Shown one piece after another: positions 1-8,350 of a DNA stretch of 64,000 nt (positions within the stretch are counted from its first letter, which is position 1; every line of letters starts with the position of its first letter). Below the pieces are notes generated by a model that did not search any database, was not told the origin of the DNA, and was given only the letters and a program-made list of their open reading frames with translations. The position numbers were made by a program, and so were the translations under genes. Source of the stretch: a bacterium (GTDB lineage Bacteria > Armatimonadota > UBA5829); NCBI GenBank assembly GCA_021371935.1, contig JAJFVF010000002.1:124001-188000 (forward strand), in the 5' to 3' direction.

Positions 1-567
1 CTTCAGGCAGTCAAGCATCCGCTCTTTATCCCGCTGGATCATCCAAAACCATGCCATGAGGCAATGGCCGAGGATAACCGGCTGCGCATGCTGCATATGA
101 GTGTAACCGGGCATTATCACTTCCGAGTTCTTTTCAGCCTGGTCTACAACCACTTTCTGCAAATCGACGATCAACCCGGTTATATGCTTGATCTCGTCCT
201 TCAAGAATAGCCGAATGTCTGCGCAGACCTGGTCGTTGCGGCTGCGCGCAGTGTGTAGCTTACCCGCAACATCGCCGATCTTCTCAAAGAGGAGCCTCTC
301 GACATTCATGTGCACGTCTTCGGCGCTTGGGTCGAACTCGATCCTTCCCGATATGGCATCGTCGAGTATAAACTGCAGGCCGCTCACTATCCTTTTGGCG
401 TCATCATCGGGAATGATCCCGCACTTGCCCAGCATTTTGGCGTGCGCAATGCTGCCGCGGATGTCGTGCTCGATGAGCCGCGAGTCGAAGCTGATAGACT
501 CCGTGAATGTCTCCACGGCCTTGTCAGTTGATTTTGAAAACCTTCCACCCCAGAGTTTTTTTGTCAA
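1..567 (-). CDS. argH: argininosuccinate lyase, N-terminal part (cut by window edge)
   Basis: Last step of arginine biosynthesis: splits argininosuccinate into arginine and fumarate in the cytoplasm. The visible 189 codons begin at TTG (567) behind a good AGGAG ribosome site and read MTKKLWGGRFSKSTDKAVE, the classic start of the family; near the window edge is PGYTHMQHAQPV, a conserved lyase segment. No in-frame ATG exists near the start, so the TTG start is well supported. The C-terminal half with the signature GSSxMPxK loop lies outside the window. It is the most downstream arg gene seen on this strand, separated from argG by an MNT/HEPN pair, an aldolase and a membrane protein. The identification is firm. 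Confidence 0.95.
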   Translation of the reverse strand, partial: MTKKLWGGRFSKSTDKAVETFTESISFDSRLIEHDIRGSIAHAKMLGKCGIIPDDDAKRIVSGLQFILDDAISGRIEFDPSAEDVHMNVERLLFEKIGDVAGKLHTARSRNDQVCADIRLFLKDEIKHITGLIVDLQKVVVDQAEKNSEVIMPGYTHMQHAQPVILGHCLMAWFWMIQRDKERMLDCLK

Positions 568-652
568 GGTTGCTGCTCCTTAGGAACCCATGTTTTTGTT
601 GGCATTTGAGGAATGAAGCAATATTCGCTACTGGATCAATCTCTTTATTGCC

Positions 653-1150
653 TCATTCTGCGCGGTAGCCACGTGCACCTATAATTTTAGGTTTGTCCTT
701 GAAGCTACCCCACCATTGCTCGGAAAAGTCTTGGTCAACAACCGCGGACATATGTCCAGAGCATAATGAATCAATACCTGTTTGAGGCTTGAGCTTAAAT
801 ATTCTGTCCGTTTTAGCTAGATGGATTGTGATCTCAGAAACTACTATGTCAGTACCGTTGAAGAGGATGCAGGAACAGGTGTTAGTTACAGGGCTGATCT
901 CTCCGCAAGACAACTTGAGCTTACGCAAGTTATTTGCGCTCAGCACCTCTGTTTTATTAACGGCGATCTGCTTCCATCCTAATTTGCCGAGTACATATAC
1001 ACGATTGGATATCCTGTCAATCTTGATTGGTTGGCTCCTTAGTACGTATATGTAGCGAAACGGCCCAGGCCACACAAATAGGAATAGTAAAACGATAATA
1101 ACGATGCTTGCACCTAAACTGCCGTATTTCGTTTTCTCTTTGCCAACCAT
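653..1150 (-). CDS. hypothetical membrane-anchored protein
   Basis: About 165 residues from ATG 1150, chosen because GGAG lies eight bases upstream; a TTG-type extension to 1186 has no ribosome site. One strong hydrophobic segment (about residues 10-32, SIVIIVLLFLFVWPG) follows a basic stretch, so the bulk should lie outside the membrane. The outer part has several cysteines (CGE, CSC, CSGH) but no motif I recognise. It lies between the RhaD-like gene and argH on the same strand. Function unknown. Confidence 0.6.
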   Translation of the reverse strand: MVGKEKTKYGSLGASIVIIVLLFLFVWPGPFRYIYVLRSQPIKIDRISNRVYVLGKLGWKQIAVNKTEVLSANNLRKLKLSCGEISPVTNTCSCILFNGTDIVVSEITIHLAKTDRIFKLKPQTGIDSLCSGHMSAVVDQDFSEQWWGSFKDKPKIIGARGYRAE

Positions 1151-1169
1151 ACAAGAGTCTCCATATTTT

Positions 1170-1195
1170 GGATGGCGGTTTACCAACCGCCATCC
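1170..1195. terminator. 11-bp hairpin between aldolase and membrane protein genes
   Basis: GGATGGCGGTT / AACCGCCATCC with a TACC loop, just past the aldolase stop codon. It lacks a T-run on either strand, so it may be an mRNA-stabilising or partial stop structure rather than a full intrinsic terminator. Confidence 0.4.
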
Positions 1196-1206
1196 CGTAT
1201 TATCTA

Positions 1207-2031
1207 TCAGAACACCTTCTGCTCAATACCCAGAGACTTGCACACGCTCAGTATCTCCTCATCGGAGAGACCGTCGGCAAGACCGTGGTTTGTCAGGTTC
1301 ATATACTCATAGTGCGCTCCCGTTTCGACATACTCGACCAGGTCGCATGCACGCTTGACTGAAGTATCCGATCGGGACATAACGCCATGCTTAGCCCACA
1401 TGACGATGCTGTGTGTGCGAAGCATCTCGACATTCGCCTTCTTCAGTTCATCCGAACCGGGAACCTTGAACGGAATATAGCCTATTCCATCGGGAAGCTG
1501 CACTATTCCTTCAGGCTCCCAGCGCAGTATGTGTCGGTTGAGATATCTCTCGTCCTGATAGCGTGAGATATGGCTCAGATATGTTAAGTGCAACGGCTGA
1601 GCATGGATTAACGCATGGAAGTTCGTCTTCTTAACCCTGATCTGGTCTGTGTGAACCGCCAGATGCGAGTTGAACTCACTCGTCAGGCGGGCAAACAGGC
1701 AGTCAGTGGACGTGTAGAGCTTTGCACTCTTGCCATCCTTTGCCACCTTAACCAATCCCAGGTTTGCTGTAGGGTCATTAGCCACTTCACGCAGCCGTCG
1801 GCCTGAGCCGGTGGCGATTAGTGACCCTCCTGCAAGTTCCGGCAAAGTTCCGGGCAGCTCATAGTCCTTAACGTTTGTGAAAAACTTGCCGGGATCGACA
1901 TCCCAGCCCACAAACACTGATATATTTCCCGCAGCTCCTTCGCTTGCCTGGATGTCGGCCAACCGACGCCCCGCCTCACCAATGAGGCCCATCAGCTCTT
2001 CGAGAGATGGATAAGGTTCTTCTACTGACAT
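1207..2031 (-). CDS. rhaD: class II aldolase, rhamnulose-1-phosphate aldolase type
   Basis: Likely cleaves L-rhamnulose 1-phosphate to dihydroxyacetone phosphate and L-lactaldehyde. Length (about 274 residues) and order of motifs match E. coli RhaD: GNISV near the start, ATGSGRRLREV..DPTANLGLVKV, TSE with the catalytic Glu, a histidine metal site IHAQPLHLTYL, LPDGIGYIPFKVPGSDE, and WAKHGVM with the last metal His. The first His of the usual HxH metal pair appears replaced (LIH). ATG 2031 is preferred over TTG 2043 because of spacing to GGA. It sits in a gap of the arginine operon; the rhamnosidase at 41359 gives it a plausible pathway partner. Another class II aldolase specificity is possible. 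Confidence 0.75.
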   Translation of the reverse strand: MSVEEPYPSLEELMGLIGEAGRRLADIQASEGAAGNISVFVGWDVDPGKFFTNVKDYELPGTLPELAGGSLIATGSGRRLREVANDPTANLGLVKVAKDGKSAKLYTSTDCLFARLTSEFNSHLAVHTDQIRVKKTNFHALIHAQPLHLTYLSHISRYQDERYLNRHILRWEPEGIVQLPDGIGYIPFKVPGSDELKKANVEMLRTHSIVMWAKHGVMSRSDTSVKRACDLVEYVETGAHYEYMNLTNHGLADGLSDEEILSVCKSLGIEQKVF

Positions 2032-2106
2032 TTCTAAATCCAACTTTCCGACCGGGAATACTTTACCCGATCAATGTGCCCCCCACCTTTTGTACGTAGC
2101 TATTTA

Positions 2107-2514
2107 TTATGGCACCGGTAAATCTCTGCGAATTACCTCACGCACCCGTTTGGCAATTTCTACAGCGTTAATTGCCTCATCTTTTGCTACTTCCTCGTCC
2201 TCACCAGGATACCGAGTCGTTATCGCATATGGAGTAAGTTCATCTGCAGACTCGATTTCTGCAGATGGTCCACCCTGCTCTGCCAATAATTCGACTAGAC
2301 GCCCAATGTTATGTGTATATGGAAAATCAACCCCACACATTACAAGGAATGCCTTAAGATATTTCTCGACACACTGCTGAGCATGATAAGCGATCAGACG
2401 ACACGGACAGTCGTTTTCTATCTGCAAAGCATGAACGGCAAGCCGCAGATCCTCATCGGCATAATCTGCCCACTGCCTGACTTTCTCGATGATATCGGGA
2501 TTAAGTTCGCTCAT
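2107..2514 (-). CDS. HEPN domain protein (toxin-like partner of MNT)
   Basis: About 135 residues, all-helical HEPN family. It carries the Rx4H motif (R39 to H44, RLIAYH) that forms the RNase active site in toxin members. ATG 2514 overlaps the end of the MNT gene by 14 bases and has AGGG six bases upstream; a TTG start 18 bases earlier is possible. Adjacent MNT and HEPN genes form a known class of two-gene toxin-antitoxin or nucleotide-transfer modules, in which the MNT enzyme modifies and silences the HEPN RNase. Toxicity here is inferred, not shown. Confidence 0.8.
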   Translation of the reverse strand: MSELNPDIIEKVRQWADYADEDLRLAVHALQIENDCPCRLIAYHAQQCVEKYLKAFLVMCGVDFPYTHNIGRLVELLAEQGGPSAEIESADELTPYAITTRYPGEDEEVAKDEAINAVEIAKRVREVIRRDLPVP

Positions 2515-2818
2515 ATAACACCCTGCCTTCAATCGACGCGGGTCGCGCTACGGTTCCCGCTATCAGACGATCTCGCTCGTACTCCTCAGGGGTAAGCACT
2601 ATTATGTCTCGGGCGATGCCAAGCCCACGAAGTGCTCTGTCCATCTCAACCATCACACTGCGTCTTTTGCCTGAAAATGAACAAACCACCAGAAAGTCGA
2701 TATCACTGTGCTCGTCAGCAGTGCCGCGCGCCTGCGAGCCGAAGAGTATTATCTTCTCCGGATTAAAGCTCTCGGCAAGTCTGCGTGCCGCCGTTTCGAT
2801 TGTGTCGCTGCTAATCAT
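2501..2818 (-). CDS. minimal nucleotidyltransferase (MNT)
   Basis: 105 residues with the nucleotidyltransferase signature GSQARG (27-32) and the metal-binding DID (39-41), typical of MNT antitoxins related to the polymerase-beta fold. The start ATG 2818 has GAGG eight bases upstream. It is translated just before, and overlaps, the HEPN gene, so the two are co-expressed. In characterised pairs the MNT protein transfers AMP to the HEPN toxin; that role is inferred here. The pair interrupts the arginine operon between argG and argH. Confidence 0.85.
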   Translation of the reverse strand: MISSDTIETAARRLAESFNPEKIILFGSQARGTADEHSDIDFLVVCSFSGKRRSVMVEMDRALRGLGIARDIIVLTPEEYERDRLIAGTVARPASIEGRVLYERT

Positions 2819-2883
2819 GCGATTTACCTCAAGGGTATTATATGCCGCATTATACCATCAACGAAGAGTGGAGCACATTACGA

Positions 2884-2905
2884 ACTCTCCACTCTCATAC
2901 TCTTA
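2884..2905. repeat. heptamer repeat, family A (CTCTCCA type)
   Basis: Degenerate tandem copies of a 7-base unit (ACTCTCC ACTCTCA TACTCTT) that run directly into the argG stop codon at 2903-2905. Confidence 0.7.
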
Positions 2906-4093
2906 ACTATCCTTCACCGTGCGATACATTCTCGCCTGCATGCCGTGGGTCTTCACGATCCCGACTGCCTCGCTCTGGTCAAAGGTCTTGGAATCGAATG
3001 ACGCCAGGTCTTCGTTATAGAGAGCATACTTGCTCCTGCGTCCGATGACCGTACAGCTTCCCTTAAAGAGGCGCAAGATGACATCGCCGGTGACTCTGGG
3101 CTGAATCTTATTGATAAACGCTTCCAGGTCGTCCTTGAACGGGTCATACCACAGACCCTCATAGGCGAGCTTGCCCCACTGCTGATCGACCGACACCTTG
3201 AAAGCTCTCTCTTCGGCTGTGCAGACCAAATCTTCCAGAGCCTTATGAGCCGGAATCAGGACTTTTGCCGCTGGGCACTCATAGTTCTCGCGGACCTTGA
3301 GGCCGATGATCCTATCTTCCATTATATCGACCCTGCCTACACCATTGGCCCCAGCAAGCTCGTGCACCTTAAGGACCAGATCGAGTGAGTTCATCTTCTG
3401 GCCGTTCAAAGCAACCGGCACGCCATTATCGAACGTGATGGTGATCTCAGTCGGCGTGTTAGGCGCATCCACAGGGTTCTTTGTCCAGTGGAAGATTTCT
3501 TCCGGCGGAGCGTAATCCGGCTCCTCCAGATGACCGCCCTCTATCGACCGTCCCCACAAATTCTCATCTATGGACCATATCTTGTCTTTGCTCTGGCCGA
3601 TCGGGATGCCCTTCTTTTCGGCATATTCGATCTCCCAGGTGCGGGTCATGGTGTGCTCGCGCATAGGAGCGATGATCGGCATATCAGGCATCAGAGCGCG
3701 CATTACGAACTCGATCCTGAACTGGTCATTGCCCTTGCCGGTGCAGCCATGGCAGAAGGCATCACCTTTGACTTTCTGAGCAATCTCGACTGCCTTGAGG
3801 CCTATTAGCGGCCTTGCAATAGATGTGCTGATCGGGTAGCCCTGATAATCGCCGTTGGCTTTGATCGCAGGAAAAATATACTCGTCTACAAACTCCTGCC
3901 GGGCGTCGATTGTGTAGTGCTCGGTGCCGAGCATCTTGGCCTTCTCTTCAGCCTGTTTGATCTCCGCTGCGGGCAGACCCACATCGACAGTAACGGTAAC
4001 GATATGGTCGAACCCATAGTCCTCGCGCATCATCGGGATGCACACTGATGTATCCAGCCCACCTGAGTAGACTAGGACGACTGTTTTTGGCAT
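2903..4093 (-). CDS. argG: argininosuccinate synthase
   Basis: Joins citrulline and aspartate with ATP to give argininosuccinate. About 396 residues from ATG 4093 (GGAGG seven bases upstream), the usual family length; an upstream extension to 4171 would translate repeat sequence and is rejected. The N-terminus VVLVYSGGLDTSV is the PP-loop ATP site; further on are PISTSIARPLI, CHGCTGKGNDQFR and IGQSKDKIWSIDEN, all typical of ArgG. It lies downstream of argF and the four-helix-bundle gene on the same strand. Family-A repeats touch both its 3' end and its 5' leader. Confidence 0.97.
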   Translation of the reverse strand: MPKTVVLVYSGGLDTSVCIPMMREDYGFDHIVTVTVDVGLPAAEIKQAEEKAKMLGTEHYTIDARQEFVDEYIFPAIKANGDYQGYPISTSIARPLIGLKAVEIAQKVKGDAFCHGCTGKGNDQFRIEFVMRALMPDMPIIAPMREHTMTRTWEIEYAEKKGIPIGQSKDKIWSIDENLWGRSIEGGHLEEPDYAPPEEIFHWTKNPVDAPNTPTEITITFDNGVPVALNGQKMNSLDLVLKVHELAGANGVGRVDIMEDRIIGLKVRENYECPAAKVLIPAHKALEDLVCTAEERAFKVSVDQQWGKLAYEGLWYDPFKDDLEAFINKIQPRVTGDVILRLFKGSCTVIGRRSKYALYNEDLASFDSKTFDQSEAVGIVKTHGMQARMYRTVKDS

Positions 4094-4110
4094 GATTTTC
4101 CTCCATTTTT

Positions 4111-4140
4111 GGTGGAGAGTGGAGGGTGGAGAGTGGAGAG
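4111..4140. repeat. heptamer repeat, family A
   Basis: GGTGGAGAGTGGAGGGTGGA-type 7-base units filling the gap between the four-helix-bundle stop codon (4141) and the argG ribosome site. Confidence 0.75.
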
Positions 4141-4521
4141 CTACTCGCTCGCCACTTGGTCCGTTTTCCACTTTCCAAGGCTGTTCCTAAAAGAGCTTAG
4201 CATTCTTGCAAGCTCATCAGCTTCTGAAACGATTCGTTCAAGGCAATTTACATCAATCAAGCTTTGCGCTGTTGCAATATGCAAGTGTGAAAGAGTTTCA
4301 CACAAAGAACCGTAAGCTATTTCGATAAACCGCGAGAAGTCTTTGTTGGATACTCTGGAACTACCCTCCGCAATATTGGCGCTTATCGACACTGCCGCAC
4401 GCCTCATTTGTGAAGTAAGACCAAACTGCTCTTTCATCGGAAAAGTCTCTGTTGACTTATATATCAAATTAGCAAACTCGATGCTTTTCTTCCAAATGTC
4501 CAGCTTCTCGAACCGAAACAT
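4141..4521 (-). CDS. four-helix-bundle protein (TIGR02436 / 23S rRNA intervening-sequence protein family)
   Basis: About 126 residues; FRFEKLDIWKKSIEFANLIY at the start and FGLTSQMRRAAVSISANIAEG in the middle are the hallmark of this family, first seen in insertions within bacterial 23S rRNA genes and later as scattered stand-alone genes of unknown function. ATG 4521 has AGAGG upstream. It is placed between argF and argG with a family-A repeat at each end, suggesting it arrived as a cassette together with, or into, the repeat. It has no obvious link to arginine synthesis. Confidence 0.85.
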   Translation of the reverse strand: MFRFEKLDIWKKSIEFANLIYKSTETFPMKEQFGLTSQMRRAAVSISANIAEGSSRVSNKDFSRFIEIAYGSLCETLSHLHIATAQSLIDVNCLERIVSEADELARMLSSFRNSLGKWKTDQVASE

Positions 4522-4541
4522 GGCTAACCTCTTACTCACAG

Positions 4542-4575
4542 TTCTCTACTCTTAACTCTCCACACTCCACTCTTA
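4542..4575. repeat. heptamer repeat, family A
   Basis: Degenerate CTCTACT/CTTAACT/CTCCACA/CTCCACT units running into the argF stop codon (4573-4575); they form the gap before the four-helix-bundle gene. Confidence 0.7.
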
Positions 4576-5988
4576 GCCAGCTAACAGCACCATCACGGCC
4601 TTCTGCGCATGCAGCCTGTTTTCAGCCTCGTCAAAAACTACACTCTGCTTGCTGTCGATCACCTCGTCAGTGACCTCAGAGTTGCGGTGAGCGGGCAGGC
4701 AGTGCTCGAAGATCGCATCGGGTTTTGCATGCTTCATCAAACCGGCATTTACCTGGAAAGGCGCGAAAGTTTTTGCTCTCTCCGCAGCCTCGGCTTCCTG
4801 GCCCATACTCGCCCATACGTCTGTATAGACCACATCTGCATCCTTAACGGCTTCAACAGCATCGTTGAATATCTCAATCTTGGCGCCGGTCTCTTTAGCA
4901 AACTCCTTCGCCTTGGCTGTCACATTCTCATCCGGCTCATAACCCTTGGGGCAGCCGATGGCAAAGTTCATGCCTACCTTGGCGGCCAGCAGCATAAGCG
5001 AGTGAGCTACGTTGTTTCCGTCGCCTATAAATGCCAGTTTGAGTCCTTCGAACTTGCCTTTGTGCTCGAGAATCGTATAGAAATCGGCCAGAGCTTGGCA
5101 TGGGTGCTCGAGGTCGGACAAGGCATTTATCACCGGGATCCCCGCATACTCAGCAAGCCCGGTCACCTTTTCATGCTCAAAGACACGAGCCATGATGATG
5201 TCGCACATCCGCCCGATTGTCTGCGCCACATCGCCTATGCTCTCGCGCTTACCCAGACCGATATCGTTGGGCCCAAGGTATATGCCATGCCCCCCGAGCT
5301 GGAATATTCCGGTCTCGAAAGAGACCCGAGTCCGCAGGCTGGGTTTCTCAAAAATCATAGCAAGAGTCTTGCCTTCAAAAATCCTGCGCTGTCTGGACGG
5401 CGGGATGATCCCCTCCTTCAGCTTCTTGGTCATATTAAAGATAGTGTCTATCTCGGCGCGGTTGAGCTGAGAGATGCTGAGCAGGCTCTTGCCCCGCAGT
5501 TCGACCGCTGCTTCCGGTTTCTTCTCGCTGGTGAAAGCCACTCCTTCTAACAGCTTGCCGCTGCGCTGCTCAATTACCGCCTGCCTGGCCGGTTCCAACT
5601 TGACACCGAACTTGGCCAGTGTTCGTGCAGCCAGACCCTCCGGCTGCCGGATAACGCCAAGCAGCAGATGCTCCGAACAGAGCCTGTCGGCCTGCATCTC
5701 ATTGCCCTCTTCATATGCGAAATCTATTGCCCGCTTGGCACGCGGAGTAAGCTGCATGTCGCCGCCCAGATTGCCCGAGCCCCTGGCCATATTGGCCTCA
5801 AGTTCGGCTCGCAGCTCCTTTAAGTCGACTCCCAGCGAGGTCAACACCAGCGCTGCACCGCATCCTCGGTCTCTTGTCAAACCCAGCAGAATGTGCTCGA
5901 TGGAGACATTGTTGTCACCCATCTTGCCCGCTTCTTCTTGAGCGAAAAATATAACCCTCTTAGCGTGGTCAGTAAATCGTTGCCACAT
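4573..5988 (-). CDS. argF: Clp N-domain fused to ornithine carbamoyltransferase
   Basis: Single 471-residue frame from ATG 5988 (GGAG site upstream). Residues 1-143 are a full ClpC/ClpA-type N domain made of two repeats: RFTDHAKRVIFFAQEEA with SIEHILLGL, then LTPRAKRAIDFAYEE with SEHLLLGV. Residues about 163-471 are ornithine carbamoyltransferase: SLRTR carbamoyl-phosphate site (217-221), HPCQ (295-298), DVWASMGQE ornithine loop and FEHCLPAHR. The enzyme makes citrulline from ornithine and carbamoyl phosphate. T6, E31, T81 and E106 correspond to the Thr and Glu residues that hold phosphoarginine in the B. subtilis ClpC N domain. No AAA+ module follows. The fusion lies between argD and argG, and its N domain may sense arginine-like ligands or recruit a Clp machine; both are inference. 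Confidence 0.95.
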   Translation of the reverse strand: MWQRFTDHAKRVIFFAQEEAGKMGDNNVSIEHILLGLTRDRGCGAALVLTSLGVDLKELRAELEANMARGSGNLGGDMQLTPRAKRAIDFAYEEGNEMQADRLCSEHLLLGVIRQPEGLAARTLAKFGVKLEPARQAVIEQRSGKLLEGVAFTSEKKPEAAVELRGKSLLSISQLNRAEIDTIFNMTKKLKEGIIPPSRQRRIFEGKTLAMIFEKPSLRTRVSFETGIFQLGGHGIYLGPNDIGLGKRESIGDVAQTIGRMCDIIMARVFEHEKVTGLAEYAGIPVINALSDLEHPCQALADFYTILEHKGKFEGLKLAFIGDGNNVAHSLMLLAAKVGMNFAIGCPKGYEPDENVTAKAKEFAKETGAKIEIFNDAVEAVKDADVVYTDVWASMGQEAEAAERAKTFAPFQVNAGLMKHAKPDAIFEHCLPAHRNSEVTDEVIDSKQSVVFDEAENRLHAQKAVMVLLAG

Positions 5989-6013
5989 TTGATAATCTCC
6001 CTCGAAAAATAGC

Positions 6014-6043
6014 TGAAAGTGGAAAGCGGAGAGTGGAAAGTCC
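6014..6043. repeat. heptamer repeat, family A
   Basis: TGAAAGTGGAAAGCGGAGAG-type 7-base units in the argD-argF gap, just upstream of the argF ribosome site. Confidence 0.7.
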
Positions 6044-6125
6044 AGACCTCGCTATCCATCAGTCAGTTGATAAATTGTTTCGGTTCTACCGAATCGAAAC
6101 TTCCGTATGGTAAAGTCGATAACCA

Positions 6126-7328
6126 CTAATTATCACTCAGTATCTTCGCAATAATACTTATCGCACGGTCGACTAACTCGTTAGTCAGGATAAGTGGCGG
6201 GACGAACCGCAGCGTATTCTCACTCGTCGCGTTGATTATTAGACCGGCCTCCAGCGCCTTTGATACCAAATCTTTGGCTATGGGCTTATCAAACTCTGCT
6301 GCAACCATCAGACCCAGTCCGCGGACTTCTTTTACTCCAGGCAGTATAGCTAGTTGCTCGCGGAAATACTGCCCAACCTTAGCCGCGTTTTCGACCCAGC
6401 CGCCATCTTTTATCTCAGTAACTGCCGCTATCGCCGCCGCGCATGCTAGTGGGTTGCCGCCGAATGTAGCCGCATGGTCGCCCGGCTCAAAGACATCCGC
6501 CCATTTATCACGCGCTAGACATGCCCCCATCGGGAAACCCGCCGCTATAGTCTTGGCGAGGGTCATAACATCCGGGACAACCCCAAAGTTCTGGAACCCA
6601 AACATCTTACCCGTTCTGCCCAAGCCTGTCTGGACCTCGTCGAAGATGAGCGTTGCGCCGAACTTGTCGCACAGGTCGCGTGCTGCCTGCAAGAACTCGG
6701 CACTGGCCGGATGCACCCCGCTCTCACCCTGCACAGGCTCCATCATAATGGCGCAGGTCTTCTCGTCCACTGCGTCCTTGAGAGCTTCGATATCATTATA
6801 AGGTATATATTTGAAGCCCGGAACCAGCGGAGTAAACGACTTCTGATACTTCGGCTGGCCGGTGGCAGTAATAGCCGCCAGGGTCCGGCCATGAAATGAC
6901 TTTAATGCCGTCACTATCTCGCACTTTTCAGGGTGCCCTGATATCTTGGCCGCTTTCTTGGCTAGTTTCATTGCTGCTTCATTGGCTTCAGCTCCCGAGT
7001 TGCAGAAGAAAGCCTTACTCATCCCCGAAATCTCACACAGAATCTTGGCTAGTTTTGCCTGGCCGGGCACGTAATAGAGATTGCTGGTGTGCATAAGAGT
7101 TCCGGCCTGCTCGCGGATAGCCTCGACTACTTTGGGCGGGCAGTGCCCCAACCCATTTACTGCAATCCCTGCCACAAGGTCCAGATACTCCTTGCCATCG
7201 ATGTCATAAGCAAAGCATCCCTCACCCTTAACGAGCACTACCGGCTGCTTGCCGTAGGTTTTCATTACGTATTGATCGTACAGCGCCATTACATCGGCGC
7301 TGTTTGTCTCTGATTGTTTCGTTAGCAT
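6126..7328 (-). CDS. argD: acetylornithine aminotransferase
   Basis: PLP enzyme converting N-acetylglutamate semialdehyde to N-acetylornithine. About 400 residues from ATG 7328 (GAGGG site upstream), normal length. Motifs: NSGAEANEAAMKLAKK, SFHGRT, EPVQGESGV, IFDEVQTGLGRTGK and the PLP-lysine region TLAKTIAAGFPMGA. It lies 141 bases after argB and 138 bases before argF in the arginine operon. The lysine loop reads TIAAG rather than the commoner GLGGG, a small change not expected to stop activity. A succinyl-ornithine specificity is unlikely given its neighbours. Confidence 0.95.
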   Translation of the reverse strand: MLTKQSETNSADVMALYDQYVMKTYGKQPVVLVKGEGCFAYDIDGKEYLDLVAGIAVNGLGHCPPKVVEAIREQAGTLMHTSNLYYVPGQAKLAKILCEISGMSKAFFCNSGAEANEAAMKLAKKAAKISGHPEKCEIVTALKSFHGRTLAAITATGQPKYQKSFTPLVPGFKYIPYNDIEALKDAVDEKTCAIMMEPVQGESGVHPASAEFLQAARDLCDKFGATLIFDEVQTGLGRTGKMFGFQNFGVVPDVMTLAKTIAAGFPMGACLARDKWADVFEPGDHAATFGGNPLACAAAIAAVTEIKDGGWVENAAKVGQYFREQLAILPGVKEVRGLGLMVAAEFDKPIAKDLVSKALEAGLIINATSENTLRFVPPLILTNELVDRAISIIAKILSDN

Positions 7329-7435
7329 AAAGTGCCCTCTTTCATTTATAAAGCAGATTCCTCGCATCTGCTCGGAATGACTCGATTATTAGTCTCACTA
7401 AGTGATAGAACGTTAACTGTTAGCAGCCGGTCTGG

Positions 7436-7468
7436 ACTCTCAGCTCTCCACTCTCAACTTTCCACTGA
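7436..7468. repeat. heptamer repeat, family A
   Basis: ACTCTCAGCTCTCCACTCTC-type units ending immediately at the argB stop codon (7470-7472). Confidence 0.75.
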
Positions 7469-7469
7469 A

Positions 7470-8327
7470 TCAAGGCACAATCATCGTCCCGATGCCTGTA
7501 TCCGTAAATATCTCCATCAACAGAGAGTGAGGCATGGTGCCGTCTATGATGTGCGTACGCTCGACGGCGCCCGCAAGCGCCGTCATACAAGCCTCCACCT
7601 TTGGGATCATGCCCTTGTCTATCTGTTTGGTCTTTATCATCTGCTTCGCGTCCGCCACCTTTAGTTCGGATATAAAGGTTGACTTATCGCTAAAGTCTGA
7701 GTATATACCCGGCACGTCGGTCATCATCATGAGCTTGGTCGCACCTACCTCAGCGGCAATCTCACCCGCGATATGATCGGCATTAACATTAAAACTCTCG
7801 CCGTTCGGACCGATCGCAACAGAAGATATTACAGGTATATAGTTATGCTCCAGCAGATCGTTCAGGATCATCGGATTGACCTTGGCTACCTGACCGACAA
7901 AGCCCAGATCAACGTCACTGTCCGCCTTTTGGGCGACAATTAGATTTGCATCCTTGCCTGAAAGGCCAACTGACCGCCCGCCAAGATTGTTAATAATCGA
8001 GACGATGCCCTTGTTCGTCTTGCCGGCAAGAACCATTTCGACTATCTCCATGGTCTCGGCGTCAGTTACCCGCCTGCCGCCGACGAATTCGGGTTCCTTG
8101 CCCAGCTTCTGCATAACTGCGCTGATCTCAGGTCCGCCTCCATGAACAAGGATCGGTTTCATACCTACATAATGCATAAGCACGACATCCTTGCACACGC
8201 CGACCTTCAGATCATCGTCGATCATGGCGTTGCCGCCGTATTTGATGACTATTATCTTTCCGGCATAGTGCTGTATATACGGCAGCGCCTGGACAAGTAT
8301 ATTAGCCTGCTCGCTTGTATAGTTCAT
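7470..8327 (-). CDS. argB: acetylglutamate kinase
   Basis: Phosphorylates N-acetylglutamate, the committed step. 285 residues from ATG 8327 with GGAGTGAG upstream. IVIKYGGNAM and ILVHGGGPEI are the nucleotide and substrate glycine loops; the C-terminus PKVEACMTALAGAV..IIDGTMPHSLLMEIFTDTGIGTMI is the form found in arginine-inhibited kinases, and the N-terminal helix before the first strand is also present. So feedback inhibition by arginine is likely. It is the first gene of the arginine operon; upstream lie the Arg leader peptide and terminator. argC and argJ are not in this window. Confidence 0.96.
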   Translation of the reverse strand: MNYTSEQANILVQALPYIQHYAGKIIVIKYGGNAMIDDDLKVGVCKDVVLMHYVGMKPILVHGGGPEISAVMQKLGKEPEFVGGRRVTDAETMEIVEMVLAGKTNKGIVSIINNLGGRSVGLSGKDANLIVAQKADSDVDLGFVGQVAKVNPMILNDLLEHNYIPVISSVAIGPNGESFNVNADHIAGEIAAEVGATKLMMMTDVPGIYSDFSDKSTFISELKVADAKQMIKTKQIDKGMIPKVEACMTALAGAVERTHIIDGTMPHSLLMEIFTDTGIGTMIVP

Positions 8328-8350
8328 GGTCTCACTCCATTGTGTTCTCG

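Noticed and set aside
188-583. Plus-strand open frame opposite argH
   Set aside because: It mirrors the coding strand of a clear argininosuccinate lyase and has no family match or ribosome site.
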